From Toxoplasma gondii ME49 (taxonomy: Eukaryota; Apicomplexa; Conoidasida; Eucoccidiorida; Sarcocystidae), in assembly GCF_000006565.2 (NCBI RefSeq), contig NC_031478.1:4364212-4428211 (forward strand): a stretch of 64,000 bases of DNA. The letters are read 5' to 3'. The translations under genes were made by a program, and so were the position numbers. The notes below the pieces were generated by a model. That model did not search any database. It was not told where the DNA came from and was given only the letters and a program-made list of their open reading frames with translations. Below, piece by piece: positions 21,990-34,875 of this stretch. The stretch's first letter is position 1. Every line of letters starts with the position of its first letter.

Positions 21990-24900
21990 GGTTTCTCGCC
22001 GCCGGCGCTAACCGCACACTGTGCTCGAAAATACCATTCCGGGGTTAGTATTTCCTTCTCCCTACGTACTCACGGCATGCAATACCAGGGGGGGGCAGCA
22101 ATGAAGGCGGTCTCGTTCCATTTTACGGAGTCGTTCCATGGAGTCAAAAAGCAAATGGAGAGACAGCTGATGTGTGCGGTGTTAAAAGCAGGTGAGACCT
22201 TTCCCTGGCTAGTTACGATACGGGAGTAGTTCACGTAGCCAACACGGTCCGCGGGTCTTGGTTTAACCGACCCCAGTTCTACTGTGCTAGCACGGTTTAG
22301 AGAAGACCACTTTGTTTCTCGCTTTAATCCCTTTGTAAACCTCCGCAACGGAGACACGCCCCGCCCAACGCATCTAGACAGTGCCGGCGAAGAGTCACCT
22401 CTCGCGTACGGTCGGGGCAGGTGCCGGCGGGCCGCCGCCTGACAGCTAGAGTCATTGTTTTAGCACCGACACAGATTGGACGAAACGGGAAAAGCGCAAG
22501 CACGCACTCAATTGAGAGATTGTGGAGAACGCGGGAAGGCGGAAACGCGGCGACAGAAGGGTAAGAGAGTCACCAACAAGGAAAGACACAGAAAGACGAG
22601 AGCCGGCTTGGAACGAGGAGTCACCCTCAATGAGAACGCAAAATGTAGCTACACGAAAGTCATCGAACGACTTTTCAGAGGGTTCCTTCACTCGAGGAAA
22701 CAGACTAAAAGAGGGTTTACACTGGAAGGTAGAGAGAGGGGAAAAACAAGATCTCTCGAGTGTTGAGGAACGGCGGCACGCGCGAGCCAGTTCACTGCAC
22801 GCGGGTTCCGTACCACGTTTCAAAGAAGACCGTGCTGGGTAGGGAGTAAATGGACGAAGGATCGTTTCATAGTATTCATCGACAAAACAAAGAAGCGGGT
22901 GAGTGAAAAGGCAGATAACGAAGAAGGACGCATCGATAAAAAGACAGCCGCAGGAGACGAGAGATGACCACGCTGGAGACTCGCTAGCGGATCTCGTTTC
23001 TAGGCAGCGGACGCGCGAACGGGGAGCGCATGCGGCCTCTCAAAAAAACAGAGAACGAAAACGACTCTAACGCATCTCAAGATCGGAAAAAGACGCTGCG
23101 TTCTGTGTTCAAGAGGAAAGGACGACGGACTTTTTGTATGTGTAGAGGGTTTCCCGTTCCCCGTGTCGCTGGCATCACACGGAGCGCGCGAGACAGCTAG
23201 GGTTTGTGGAGTGCGATTGCCTGGGCTGGCGTTTCTATCGTTTCTACGTGGCACAAGGCATTCAAGGATCGCGAGGCTCTTTGTTCATAACAAGAGATTA
23301 AGACGGACACTGGTATTTTCTCTCCTTCATGAAGAGGAGGAGGGAGTTTCGTTTAAAGGGTCTTACTGTCCTTGTTTTTCACTGGCGCAAAACGACAGCG
23401 AGTCCCGGTCACCAGTCATGTGTCGGACTCGTACGCGTCCGGAGAAAAATGAAGGAGTCTGTGCCCACGAAGGCATTGCTACGGGAACATGAAAACAGGT
23501 CCCTTCTCTTCTAGTGAAATGCAGTGCTTGTATGAGCAGCTTCTGCTCCACACCGTGAAGAAACTGGCGTGTGTCTGGCATTGTGACTGGAGAGACGCAA
23601 ACCGAGTCTGGAGCCGCAGCGATGAGACTGAAGCCGAGCAGGAAGGGTTAGTTCTCGTATATGGAAGAAAGGAGTACATGCACACTGATTCATGTGTAGA
23701 AATGCAAGGTAAGGAAGAACCCCGTCCAGTCTGTCGACGTGAGGGAAGACAGGCAGAGGCAAGTGTGGAGACTTTGGGTTGCTCTTCACCAGTCGTGCAT
23801 GAAAGAAATAAGGATCCGCCTTAGTCTCAAACCTGTTCATTTAAAAGCATATGCCGACGAATCTAATGGCGGTGAGCTCGTTCACGATTCCAGAAGCTGG
23901 CAGGGCTCTGCCTCTTCATGGATCCCTTTGAAAAAAGAAACCAAGAACAGAGCTTTCCCTTCAAAAGAAGTCGCACGCCTGACTTCACACACGTCAAAAC
24001 ATCCGGAGAATACAGTCGATCCTTCTCGGAGAGGGAGGGAAAGGAAGTCTCCTACCACTTTGGGCAATTCGACACTTTTTTAGCCGAATACGGGTAGCCA
24101 TTCCAGCAAGCGGCGCACAGACGGGGACATCGTTTCCTCATCCCGTGGCTTCCTCTCCTATCCCCTTGTCTTTCCGCTTCTCTGTCAAGGCTTTCTTTTT
24201 GTTGTATCTTCTTTGTCCGCATTCATTCTGTTACAGAGTGGTCTGAGAAGAGCATTTTCTTCAGTGGAAATATGTTCGGATTTGGAGGGCGCAAGCGATA
24301 CCACCTCAGGGGTAGAAGACCTGGGTGAAGCAGGTTTGTGTTCAACGTTTTCTGAAAGGTGTGTGAAACGAACATGCCCTGGAAACAGAATTAGCAATTA
24401 ATGTCTGAGAGAGATATCGACCGACTCCTCTCGGTACCTGGGACTCGAGTGGAAGGTTCACTTGAGAGATTTCGTTTTTCGATGAAGGAAAGTCTGAAAG
24501 ACACGACTTACCATTGCCAAAGATAGTGACAACACAGGGCACGTGAACACAAAACTCTTGAGTTTGTCTTCATCTGTTTCTTATTCATCGCGTTTCCCGC
24601 TTTCTTCCGGTTCCCCATCTTCCCACCCCAGTCCGGCCCTTCTTTGTGTTCTTGCACAGGGGAGAACGAGTTAGAGTGCCTGTACTGACTGGATCGACAT
24701 GGCCTCCTGCAAACGGAGACTCAAAGAAGTAACCCAGTGCCGCAGGTAACCGGTAGAAGAGACGAAGGACCTTTCCATAATAGTTGGGTGGCCGAGGCCA
24801 CCCTGAAACTGAAAGTTCCGCCGAAGAAACTGGTATGGGAGAAATGTAGATTCGCAGAAACTGGGACGGGAGCAAGACATGGATATGTTCTCCAGCGTGT

Positions 24901-26159
24901 CAATGACAACGAAAGAATCATGTACCGTGCCGACTGATACTTGTCAAATACTTCCTCATAAAATTCGTTGGCCCTGTCGCTCCTGGTGACCGCGCAAGTC
25001 TTATTTGGTTTTTCAGCGACCCCTGTCCTGCGATTTCCACAACGCTGATGAAAGCTAAAGCGACAAACAGAGCTTTGTCTCTGCTCTGGTGACTCGGTGA
25101 CAATGAGACACGCCTGTCCCCATCGTGTTCGGTTTGCTCCTTACGTTTGCCGCTTCCAACACCAAAGCTTGAGGCAGATCTTTTCGTTCCGCACACTTTC
25201 AGAGCAGCTCCCTCGCTCTCTGGTCTTGAGAGAGTTTGTTGACTAAAACGAAGATGGTTTTTTCTTTTTTCTGCAAGTAAAAGTTTGCTGCGACACCGTG
25301 GAGCAAATGTGCCCTGGCGCACATGGTAGCGGGTGGGGGGGGGTCGTCTGCGTTGGCACCTCTACGCGAGACAGGAGAGAAACTGAGACTAGAAAAGAAG
25401 AAAAGATCGTCCAGGTCCCTCGTCCGAGGCATGTTTCCATTTTTATTTTGCCAGTTGCTCCACATTGGCTTCAAGGAATGACGAGAACCGGGTGCAGCAA
25501 AACGTTTGCAGGTGACTGGATAGCTACGCGCCGCTTGGCACTGTGACGACCTCAAAAGTACCACCAGTAGTTTCTCCCAGGCTCTTGCTTGCCATCTACC
25601 ATAATTAGACAAGCATAGGCTTGCTTTCCCGCGCTTTCCCAAAGCAAAAAGGTGCTTTTCGCAGAAGAAAACCGTTTTTCTGCACCTCTTTCACGTACCC
25701 ATTGGCGAGATCGCCGCTACTTCCGCCTGTCCTAGTTGCACTCTTCCTGTCTCTCTTGTCTCGTGCTCGCACACGGAAGCAAGAACGGTCAAGAGCAGAT
25801 ATAACAGTCTTTTCTGTATCACCCTCTCTACGAGGTGACTCTCTGATTTACTTCTTGTCATTCACCGTTAACTACCGAGACCGATTTGCCCGGTCTGCTC
25901 CAGGTCACCTCCAGCGGAAAGAGAAACTCATGAAGTGTTGGGTCACCTACGCTGTCGTTCTGGTCGTCAGGACGAAACATGATTATTCCACATGAGTTAT
26001 GTTCCAAGCGTAATATATGGATTACTGCTATCACTTCTATTAACATCGAGAGAAAATACCACTCAGACGTTAGTACGATCAGTACCGACTTTCGGGAAGT
26101 AACTAACTCCGGAAATCATTTATAAGCCTTTATGCGAGCTTTCTCGCGAGACTTTGAAG
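21990..26159. other. Divergent intergenic region (4.2 kb)
   Basis: This separates the start of the minus-strand giant ORF from the start of the plus-strand aminotransferase, so it should carry both promoters and 5' UTRs. I see no convincing gene: open frames on either strand are short and without family motifs. A palindromic CGCATGCG is at 23027-23034. Composition changes here from the polypurine-rich left block to more even sequence on the right. Confidence 0.5.
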
Positions 26160-29100
26160 ATGTCGGGGGATCATCGCAATGGATCAGGAGCAAGCGAGTC
26201 CTGTACTCGCAAGAAGATCCGTTACATGCAAACGAAAGGACCTCCTGCGTCGGAGCAGGTGAATTTGCGTCTAGGTTACCCTGCGCCTCTCGAGCTCCCC
26301 ATCAAAGGTCTGAGAAAGGCCACTGCTGCAAAAATGGCAGAAGACGATCCCGAGTTCTTCATGTACGGCGTGCCGGAAGGATTTCTCGAGTTCCGAGAGA
26401 GCCTCGCGTCCTTCCTAAGTGAGGTAAGGCGAAGGACACGAGCTAAACTGGCCGGGCACATGACCCCGACTATGCCACACGTTTTCCGACAGGTTCAGGC
26501 AGCGGTGAACTCAGTCGCGCAGCCATAAGACACAAGTCCGGCAGAGGTTCTCACGTGCTGAAACCTCATTCAATGTCGGAAATTCAACCTCTCGACGTTT
26601 TTTTCAGATCTGACATGGCGAAAAGTTGGTCGCAGGCTGGAGGGAACGCGCACTTACGTGCCGGAAACGACGACAGCGGGAGAAAGGAACATGGGGGGAA
26701 ATATTCGGGATGGAAACAAATGAAGTGATACAGACAGGCGGAAGAGGAAGCGTAATGGCCCAGGAACACGAAAGCGACAACGCAGTAGGGAAAACGAGAT
26801 GATGGTCTCAGTTCCTGCTTCTTTAGTTTCCTTACGCGGGGTTGCGGTCTCACTCCTTGTTTCGATGCCCTCTTTCCCACGGTGTTTGCCTTTCTTTTTA
26901 TCGTTATGTCTATGCAGCTGCTGTCTTCTGTCCATGTTTTTCGTGTCCTGCTCCTGCTCCTTTATTCGCAGGAGTATGGATTCCCCGTGTCTTCAGACGA
27001 GTTGATGGCCGTGAATGGCTCCTCGGGAGCACTCGACCTGATCTGCAAGTGAGTGTTGTGTCTTCGAATATTTTTGCTTCCATTTCTCCGCATAAACGAA
27101 GCCTTGCACCGTCAAGAGACCCGGCCTTCTTCTGTTCCTTCCCCCTCGAGTCATCCTTGCAGGCTTCATCGCGTTCTCACCAGAGAACGCCTGTACGCCG
27201 TCTTACTCAAAAACCAGAGTTCAGCCTTCCTTTGCAGTTTTGTTCTGTCAATTCTCTTTTCTTGTTCCCGCGTCATTTTTTCGCGCGTAGGGTACTCTGG
27301 CGTCTTCCGTTGGTCTGGCTGTCTTCTTTTCCCTGTCTTTTGCTCTTTACCCGGCGAGACATGCGCCTCGGACAGGCACTGTGCGACAAAAGTATCTCAG
27401 TGAGCACAAAGTTTCCGCGTTTCAGTGCACGGCGGCATTTTTATCCCTTGTCTCTGTGTGTCCGCTCTTCCTGCAGGGTGTACACCCAAGGGGGTGACGT
27501 CGTGTTTACAGAAAACCCGACTTACTTTCTTGCCTATCCGACTTTCCGCGACTATGACCTCAAGCCCATTGAGGTTCCTATGGACCAAGATGGAGTGAAC
27601 ATCGAGGTGCGTTTTGGTTCCCAGAAAAAAAAATACTTTGTCTTTGTGTGGAGAAGGCCAGAGTCAGTCACTATTTCCAAAGCCACGTAAAGGCAGAGCA
27701 ACGAGTTACTTGTGTCTTGGGATATGGAGGAGTCGGACTATCTCTTTGGGAGGTAGGACCTGAAAAAGGGCAGCGCAACGCATTCTGGAACGAAAACACC
27801 AGCCGTTTGAAATTAGCGCATGTTGGTAGCACACTACCTTTGCCACGGATGCACAAGTATATGCATAATCTTGTATATATATATGTAGGTATATTCTGAG
27901 TAAACATTTTCTGTGAGATGCCGTGTTCTTGTTTTTCTAGGCTTTCGAGGAACTCCTGCTCAAATACAAGCCTAAACTGTTCTACACCATTCCCGTGGCT
28001 CACAATCCCACAGGTCGAACGACATCGTCGGTACGTGTCACTCCTTTCTCATGCGTGTTCTGTCGCTCGTCTAGCCGAGCAAAAAACAGAGCAACAGTCG
28101 CGACACGAGACTGACTTGGTCAACTCACGCACTATAGTCGGATTCCGTATCGCAGTCAGAAAAGTCTGTACGCACTTCTATGTGTGTGTGTGGACTTGTA
28201 TGTACAGCGTGTACGTAACTAGTATGATATATCTACGTAGGTGTTTGATTCGCATCACTACCGCCTCCGTCCGATTCGAAAGTACAAAGTGGGCGAGAAG
28301 ACGAACTCAGAAAGGCTTCTCGCAGAATCAGTGTGGAAACAGACACATGCTACTGTAGATCTCAACGCTCTCTCGTGTTATCTCCCTGGTTCCCTGCTCA
28401 CGCTATATGTTCCCTTCTGTTTTTGTGCAGGAGAAGAGAAAGCGAATTGTGGAACTGGCAGTAAAGCATAACTTCAAAGTCGTCGCCGACGAGGTATACC
28501 AGCTGTTGTGCTTCGAGGGTATGTCTTCGTCCCGCTAACGTGTTCTTCCTTAGCTGCGCAGACGCAAACAAAAGGACGGACTCGTTTCCGTCCATTCTCT
28601 CCTGTCTTATTTCTCCTCGTCTTGGTTTGTGTCCTCGCTCCTTTTTCCTTAGGTGTCGACATCCCTCCTCCCTTTGCCGCCTTTGACCACAACAATGAGC
28701 ACTGCGTTATCTCCATTGGATCCTTCAGCAAGATTCTCGCACCTGCCCTTCGGCTAGGATGGCTCCAGGTAGTGCTGTGCAACTTCACACAACGCAAAAC
28801 CACTTTGCTGCATTGTTTGACGTGCGAATGCTGATGCATACATGCATTTATGGAACTAGGGGAAACACCTGTGTGTGCTTTTATGTGTATCAGCTCGTTT
28901 TCAACTGGAAGAATGTGTATAAAAATTCGTGCGGTGGCACTCTCTTCATAGGTAGCGGATGGGTGGGAGAGTTTTTCCTTTCTTAAAAAGAATGCAGTTG
29001 TAGTTGTCTACTTTCAGGAAAAGCATCTCCTCCCGTGTTACAGATGAACTCCCTCTCTATGTGTTTAGAAGCTGCGCACCCGGCGCACCACCCCCCTCTG

Positions 29101-31018
29101 AAGCAGTGCACTTGTAGTCACGAGCATTCAAATGCTTGATGTCTGCATGTCTATGCTACATATGAATATGGGTATGTCGGTGTCTTTCCGCGACGATGTC
29201 GTTCTTGCTTCAGGCGCATCCTTCGCTGCTAAAACCGATCCTCGCCTGTGGGATGATTGAGTCTGGAGGCGTGAGCGTGCTCGCAGACACCTTGAGCGCA
29301 ACAGTGCTGTTGAGTGTTCACAGACGTGTTCGAGCACCGGATCGACAAATTGGCGCGCTTGTGTAGACACATGAAAATGTCTGTGGTATCGCAGAGCGGT
29401 GTGGCACTTGTGTAAATGAATGGATAGAGCAAAGAGGAAGTCTACAGGCGGTTAGGATGGATAGCTACCATCGACCAATTCGCCAGATAAGGTCTGCCAC
29501 TTCTCTACACGAGTTTTGCAAGATTCCAGTACTGAGTTTTAACCAGTTGCTTTTTTTTATTGTGTTTGTTCGTCTTCTCAGTGCCTTAACCCACTGATCT
29601 GCGGCTTCGTCCAGAAAACCATTGATATGGGCATCTTGAAAGAAAACGTCGTGGCTACTCGGCGCGCTCTCTTCGGAAGATGCGACCGTCTGAGGGTTCG
29701 TCCCCGCTCAGGACAAAAAGTCTCTCGGCAAGCCTGTACAAACTCGCTGCCACACTCTTCCAGTGTGTGTGTTTGGGTCTACTCGAAAATGCGCGCATGC
29801 ACATGACGAATATGCCTGCCGAAATATCCCCTATAGCTGATTTACGGCATCGTTTGTGCGAATCCACCTGCGTGGTTTCCTGGGCGTGAGAGGCTACTGT
29901 CATGCGTTCAAAAAATCATCCCGGCACTGTCATAAGAAGGATTCGCCTTTCATCCTGTGTCTTGGCGTCCTGAAGCCGGACAGGACGCCGGGCGGAAAAG
30001 TTGCTTACACTTTTCCCGTTTCTTGTGGCCTCCTCTCAGGCCTCCCTCCGCAAATACATGCCCAAAGAAGCATCGTTCGAAGAACCCATTGGTGGATATT
30101 TCTTGATTGTGAAACTCCCAGAAGTAAGTTTGCGGATGCACCACAAATACACAGTTTTCTTCCGTCTTGTCTGTCTTACGGGTGGTTTCGTCATATTGTT
30201 CCCGTGTCCACATAGGTGACATCTCTGTGCCGAACTGTGTATACATTCGGATCTATATCTGCGTGCGTTTTCACCTGCAGTTCTGTTCGCAACATTGGAG
30301 CTTACAGGCATAGAAAGTCTACAGTCAGACTGTATATATGTACGTGTGTGTTCGCTTGAGGAAGCATAGGTACAATTCCTACGCGAAGCTGCCGACGCCC
30401 CGATCTGTTGAAGCCACTACAACATGACTTTTCGGTGTCTTGTGCACTTCCTTCGAGTTCTAGTCTGCAGAAGACCATTTGTAAAACGCAGGTACCTCTT
30501 CTTGCCTTTTTTGGGGAAAATCGGCAACGCACTTTATGGGGATGATTCCATGATGGGTCGTCAGCAGGCGGAATTATCGCCGTTCGGTACTGTCCGTGTG
30601 TTCCCTTTTCCGTTTCAAAAACAGGGAATCAAATCGCTTGACCTTCTGGAGGAAGCAAACAAGAACCACAAAGTGTCATTTTTGCCCGGAACGTCTTTCG
30701 GAAAGGTGCGGCTAACTGCTACATACGTTTCACTACACATTGTTGGATTCTGTCCGGGGCACAGCATAACATGGCCACGTACTTGTAGAGAGGTAGAATG
30801 TCGTTAAAAATGAAACTCCAGTGCATTTCGTACGTGGGATGCAGCTTTGTTGAAGTTTCATACTATTGTTTTTCCTCTTTCAGGGTTTTGATGACTACAT
30901 TCGTCTTTCCTTCTCGTACTACTGTGGGGACGACCTTGAGACAGGCGTGAAGCGCATTGCTGATGCTCTGAATGTTCTTATGAAGAAACAGGGTAACGCG
31001 GCAACTGAGGAGGCATAA
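26160..31018 (+). CDS. PLP-dependent class I/II aminotransferase (aminoadipate/kynurenine type), 11 exons
   Basis: This is a fold-type I aminotransferase of the group that includes 2-aminoadipate and kynurenine transaminases; the exact amino-acid substrate is not evident. Exons: 26160-26423, 26972-27048, 27477-27606, 27941-28030, 28431-28518, 28653-28768, 29214-29270, 29582-29695, 30040-30123, 30625-30705 and 30884-31018. All phases agree and encode 411 aa, a normal length. Recognisable elements are YGVPEGFLEFRESLA near residue 70, NGSSGALDLIC (about 103), ENPTYFLAY, HNPTG (178-182; Asn contacts PLP), VADEVYQ (Asp207 pairs with the PLP ring nitrogen), SFSK with Schiff-base Lys243, RLGW at 250, and YIRLSF with the substrate-carboxylate Arg374. 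The start ATG at 26160 gives MSGDHRNG; no mitochondrial presequence is obvious, so cytosolic location is inferred. The donor after exon 8 (GTTCGT) is the weakest junction. The catalytic set is complete. Confidence 0.93.
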
Positions 31019-33075
31019 GGAGAAGATGAACTGGAAGCAAGGACCTCTCACCTTTCGAGGAACTAGCGCCTGAAAGTTCATTGCCTCACTGTTTAGCCGC
31101 AACATTTAGAGAAGCAGATGCCAGTAGAGCAATACTTGTTGATATGCACGTGCATGCATTCAAATGTGGGTAACTACACAGCAATAAAAAGAGAAGAGCG
31201 GAAAATGCAACTGCCGTTTCTGGCGTATTGCCAATGTTGTACGCCTGTCGTCTGGCATACACCGCTTGCGCGAGTGGGCAACATGGTCCTCCGTGGTTGA
31301 GAGCCTAGAACACCGGACACGGCCAAGCGGTGGCGTGCATGGAAATCCTGATGATCCCCCGATCGACCGCTGACCAGCAAGGCACTTTTCTTATTGAGCA
31401 TCAGGGAAACGGTAGGACACATAAGTACGTGATTGACAACAACAAGAAGGAAAAACAAGGAGGCAAGATAAGTCAGAATCTGTTAACACGAGCCGTGTTG
31501 TACCTCTAGTGCTTTGGAGTGCGCATCAGTGTTATCTCACAGCGTAAACTGAACGGACAGTGATTTCCGCGTCCGCTCCGATGTACCCGACGATAATACG
31601 TCTTACGTATATTCACAGGAAATGAGACTTCTCAGTGAAGTCATACTCTGTGCTCAACTGTCGGTAATGGTGACACTACCTACTCCCAGGAGAAACGGTT
31701 ACCAACAAGTGGTAAACTCCCGCCAGTTTGATAAAAAGACGAGTTTCTCGACGTAGAAATTGGGGAGAAGGGTGCTCATCCATGAACGCGCACGTCTGCT
31801 TCATCTTGTCGCCCCAACGCATGTATCCCCTTTCTGCCATTCGATTGTGAAGACTATCAGGTGTGGCTCACACTCGCCGGTACCCTGTGGAAAGGCATTG
31901 CTTGTACCCAGAAACTACAACAGCGACTGATAGACGGAGACGTCTCTGTACATGCATCCGCAGCCATCCGCACGCAGTGAGAGGGCAGTACTGCAAGCTG
32001 AAAAACATCCGTTCAGCCCGTCGATTCAGCTCTGTGCTGTCGATCTAGAGAGTTGTTTGTGTAGACAGACTTGTTGATCGGTGTGACGGTCTGCCATATG
32101 CCCGCCTCCACACTGTATAAGCGGCACCAAACTCGGACGTCTTCCCACAGAGCACATGGTAATTGCTGCCATCGTGGAATTAGCTCACTCACTGGTTCTA
32201 GCTCTCCGCCCCCCAAAAGTGAAATGGATGTGAGCGTTCAAGGGCAGCATTCGAGCTTCAAGATCCCGTGCCGCTCGCTCGTCTGCGCACCGGGTCTCCA
32301 GTGGCTGTCCAACGTGTTCGAGACCTTCCACCTACTTCTATTCGTGCTCCCTTAGGCGTTACAAGAGTTTCCGTGTTGCTACCATGAGACACTTCACCTC
32401 TTCGCATCGCCTGGCATATGCAGAAGCCACACACTAATCATCACTGGCTGCACGTGGTTCCGGCGGCCGCCCCATCACCGCAACCGGCTTCCGTAGAAGA
32501 CTATCCCGCAACAACGGCTAATCTTCGAGAATCTGTTTGGCATTAGGAATGCACTGTCTCATAAATCTCCTTCCACAATACAAAATATCTGCCTATTTTG
32601 GGCGGGCAAATGTGGAAATCCTAAAAAAATCAAGAACGGCCGCGTGGCATGTGGGGCAGCACGGATCTGGAGCGGGGCACTTGTAGCCCCAAATTGCAAC
32701 TCTGTGTCCCAGGGATCCGAGGCCTCCCTTCAAAAGAACTTGTAGACCAAGTGACGCACAATCACACAGTACCAATTAACCTTTTTTCAGCTCAGAAGTA
32801 GTAGGGGAACAGGAAATCTCGCAGTTCCAGACTCTGCAGAAAGGCCGTTCGTTGTAGAGCCGCTCCCCTCTCCACTGTAGTGTGTCCGATCCACAGCCAA
32901 GTCGGGTTTCACGCCCCGTTCTCCAGGTTCGTTATTGCGTCTAGAAAATAATGAGAAGAGTTAAGCTGTTCTTCCCTGACTAATATCTCGTGATGTCAGT
33001 GAGGCTGCACGATAGCGGGTCGTTTCTCTTTTCTCGGCATTTTCACTCGCGCGTCGACGAGTGTATGCTGCACAG

Positions 33076-33083
33076 CGCATGCA
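33076..33083. promoter_or_regulatory. YGCATGCR motif upstream of RPS15A
   Basis: CGCATGCA, about 1.07 kb before the RPS15A start codon but only about 220 bp before a candidate leader splice donor. It is followed directly by two near-identical CGCGCATGT units. A YGCATGCR element is known from Toxoplasma ribosomal-protein promoters; function here is inferred. Confidence 0.4.
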
Positions 33084-33864
33084 TGACGCGCATGTCGCGC
33101 ATGTCGCGAGAGTGGCAGCTTGCCTGCGAAAGGGCGACCGGCGGCGGGGAAGGTGGCGAATTTATGCCGAAGGGGCCAAGTCGGACCCTGAAAGACGAGT
33201 GCTGGAAGACCGTTTTCCGTGGAAACAAGAACTGGCATCTGCTGTTAATCTGCTTCTCCTCTTTCGTGTTTTCCCTCCTTCTTCGTGTGGCCAAGGTAAG
33301 GCAGAGGAACGTGTACTTTCTGACGCCCCAGCTTCCGTCCTGTCACAGTCCTCGACTGCCAAAGCGTGCAAAATCTAGTGGGGTTCTCCTAGGTGTCACA
33401 GAAGAGAGCGTGTTGTGGTCTTAATTTCTTCTGTTGCCCTCTCCTCTATTGTTGACGATGTTTTTGCTCCTTCTTGTGACATTCGCGGGTTTCCCCTGTG
33501 CGAGGAGAGGACTTGCAGGGGGAGACGCTGAAACAACCCGACTTTCCCCACAGAGAACTGGGAGAATCCCTCCTCTCACACTGCGCACTCTTCGGCTCTC
33601 AAGGAATTAGATTCCTTTTTTGTGGAGCTTTTCGCCATATTCGCGGCGAAGTTTTATAGAAGTCGGGAAAGAGGGGGAAACTGAGAAGGGAGAAAGCACC
33701 ACGGTGGTGGGCGCACATGCAGTCCTTAGTTGCTGGCCTGTTCTCTCTCACAGGGGCGACACTACAGAAACTTTTGCCGGATCCCACAATCGTTCATGTC
33801 TGGACATGTCCCATCACCGTGCACTTGCCTTTTCTTCCCGATGAAATTATCTACAGATGCGTTT

Positions 33865-33872
33865 TGCATGCG
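33865..33872. promoter_or_regulatory. YGCATGCR motif upstream of RPS15A
   Basis: TGCATGCG, 280 bp before the RPS15A ATG. If the long leader intron is real, this site is intronic rather than promoter-proximal. Confidence 0.3.
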
Positions 33873-34144
33873 TGGCGTACTCAGAGGCATCGAACACTGA
33901 CCCTCTGCATCCGTTGACAGAGCCGAAACGTCGTCAAGCCATTGCTGGAGAAGGTTGGTTATGTGCAGGGGTGTTTTGTAATTGCAGTACATTCCTCATT
34001 TGTACCTAGGTGACGCTTGTTCTTGTAGAGGGATATCTGCAGCGTGCCGAGTGGGTCAATCTTATGATTCCAGGACCCAGTAGGCGATTTTGGAAGTCAA
34101 TGGTTGTGTCGGATTTGCGTGTTCCGCTGTTGTTCCTGTTGCAG

Positions 34145-34875
34145 ATGGTGCGCATGAATGTTCTAGCAGATTGCCTGAAGACCCTCGTCAACGCTGAGAA
34201 GCGTGGACGCAGGCAGGTCCTCATTCGTCCATCGTCTAAGGTCATCATCAAGTTCCTGCAGTGCATGCAGAGGAGAGGATACATCGGTGACTTCGAGATC
34301 GTGGATGACCACCGTGCGGGCAAGATCGTCATCGAGCTCCTTGGCAGAATCAACAAGTGTGGTGTTATCTCCCCCAGGTAGGTTTTCATGCGAATCTCCA
34401 GTCTTCCAAGGGGAAACAACGTAATGAACGTTTACTCGGACCCGGCACAAGGCACACATGACGGTATACTTGAGTGACCACATAGATATAGTACAGGCGA
34501 AGATGCATGCGCGGCGTGCATACATACGGGCAACAACTGCAATTTCTTACCAGAGTGGGGGCTAATTGACTGCGGCACTAAAGATATTTTTCGGGTTATG
34601 AATTCCTGGGGTAGAATTTATTGCTTTTGGAGTGCTGTTCGTGGCCACGCGTGTAGCATCTTTCATATGCGACCGGGCGACTGCAGCGTGTTTGCCTCCC
34701 TTTTTGTTTCTACAGATTCGACATCCAAGTCGACAAGATTGAGCAGTTCTGCTCTAACTTGCTCCCGTCCCGACAGTTTGGTCACTTGGTGCTGACGACT
34801 GCGTACGGCATCATGGACCACGAGGAGGCACGTCGCAAGCATACTGGAGGGAAGATCTTGGGCTACTTTTTCTAA
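34145..34875 (+). CDS. RPS15A: 40S ribosomal protein S15A (uS8), 2 coding exons
   Basis: This is a cytosolic small-subunit ribosomal protein of the uS8 family, which binds the central domain of 18S rRNA. Coding exons 34145-34377 and 34716-34875 encode exactly 130 aa, the length of RPS15A in other eukaryotes. The N terminus [20 protein letters not shown], the internal block [16 protein letters not shown] and the C-terminal GGKILGYFF are hallmarks. The split Arg codon in SPRFDIQ joins the exons. The ATG directly follows TGTTGCAG, so a splice acceptor abuts the start codon and a leader intron is very likely. Phase and length leave no doubt about the start. It lies between two long gene-poor gaps. 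Confidence 0.97.

Larger units (their letters stand above)
31019..34144. other. Intergenic region with RPS15A promoter and 5' UTR
   Basis: I see no protein-coding gene. A TGCATGCA palindrome lies at 31151-31158. From 33000 the sequence probably belongs to the RPS15A promoter and leader. A strong donor-like CCAAG/GTAAGG at 33295/33296 and the acceptor ending at 34144 could bound an 849-bp leader intron. Short ORFs near 33061-33424 overlap one another and look non-coding. Confidence 0.5.

Noticed and set aside
21146..22048. 300-codon plus-strand ORF
   Set aside because: It is antisense to the N-terminal part of the giant ORF and is Arg/Pro/Leu-biased without motifs; an open shadow frame is expected in GC-rich coding DNA.
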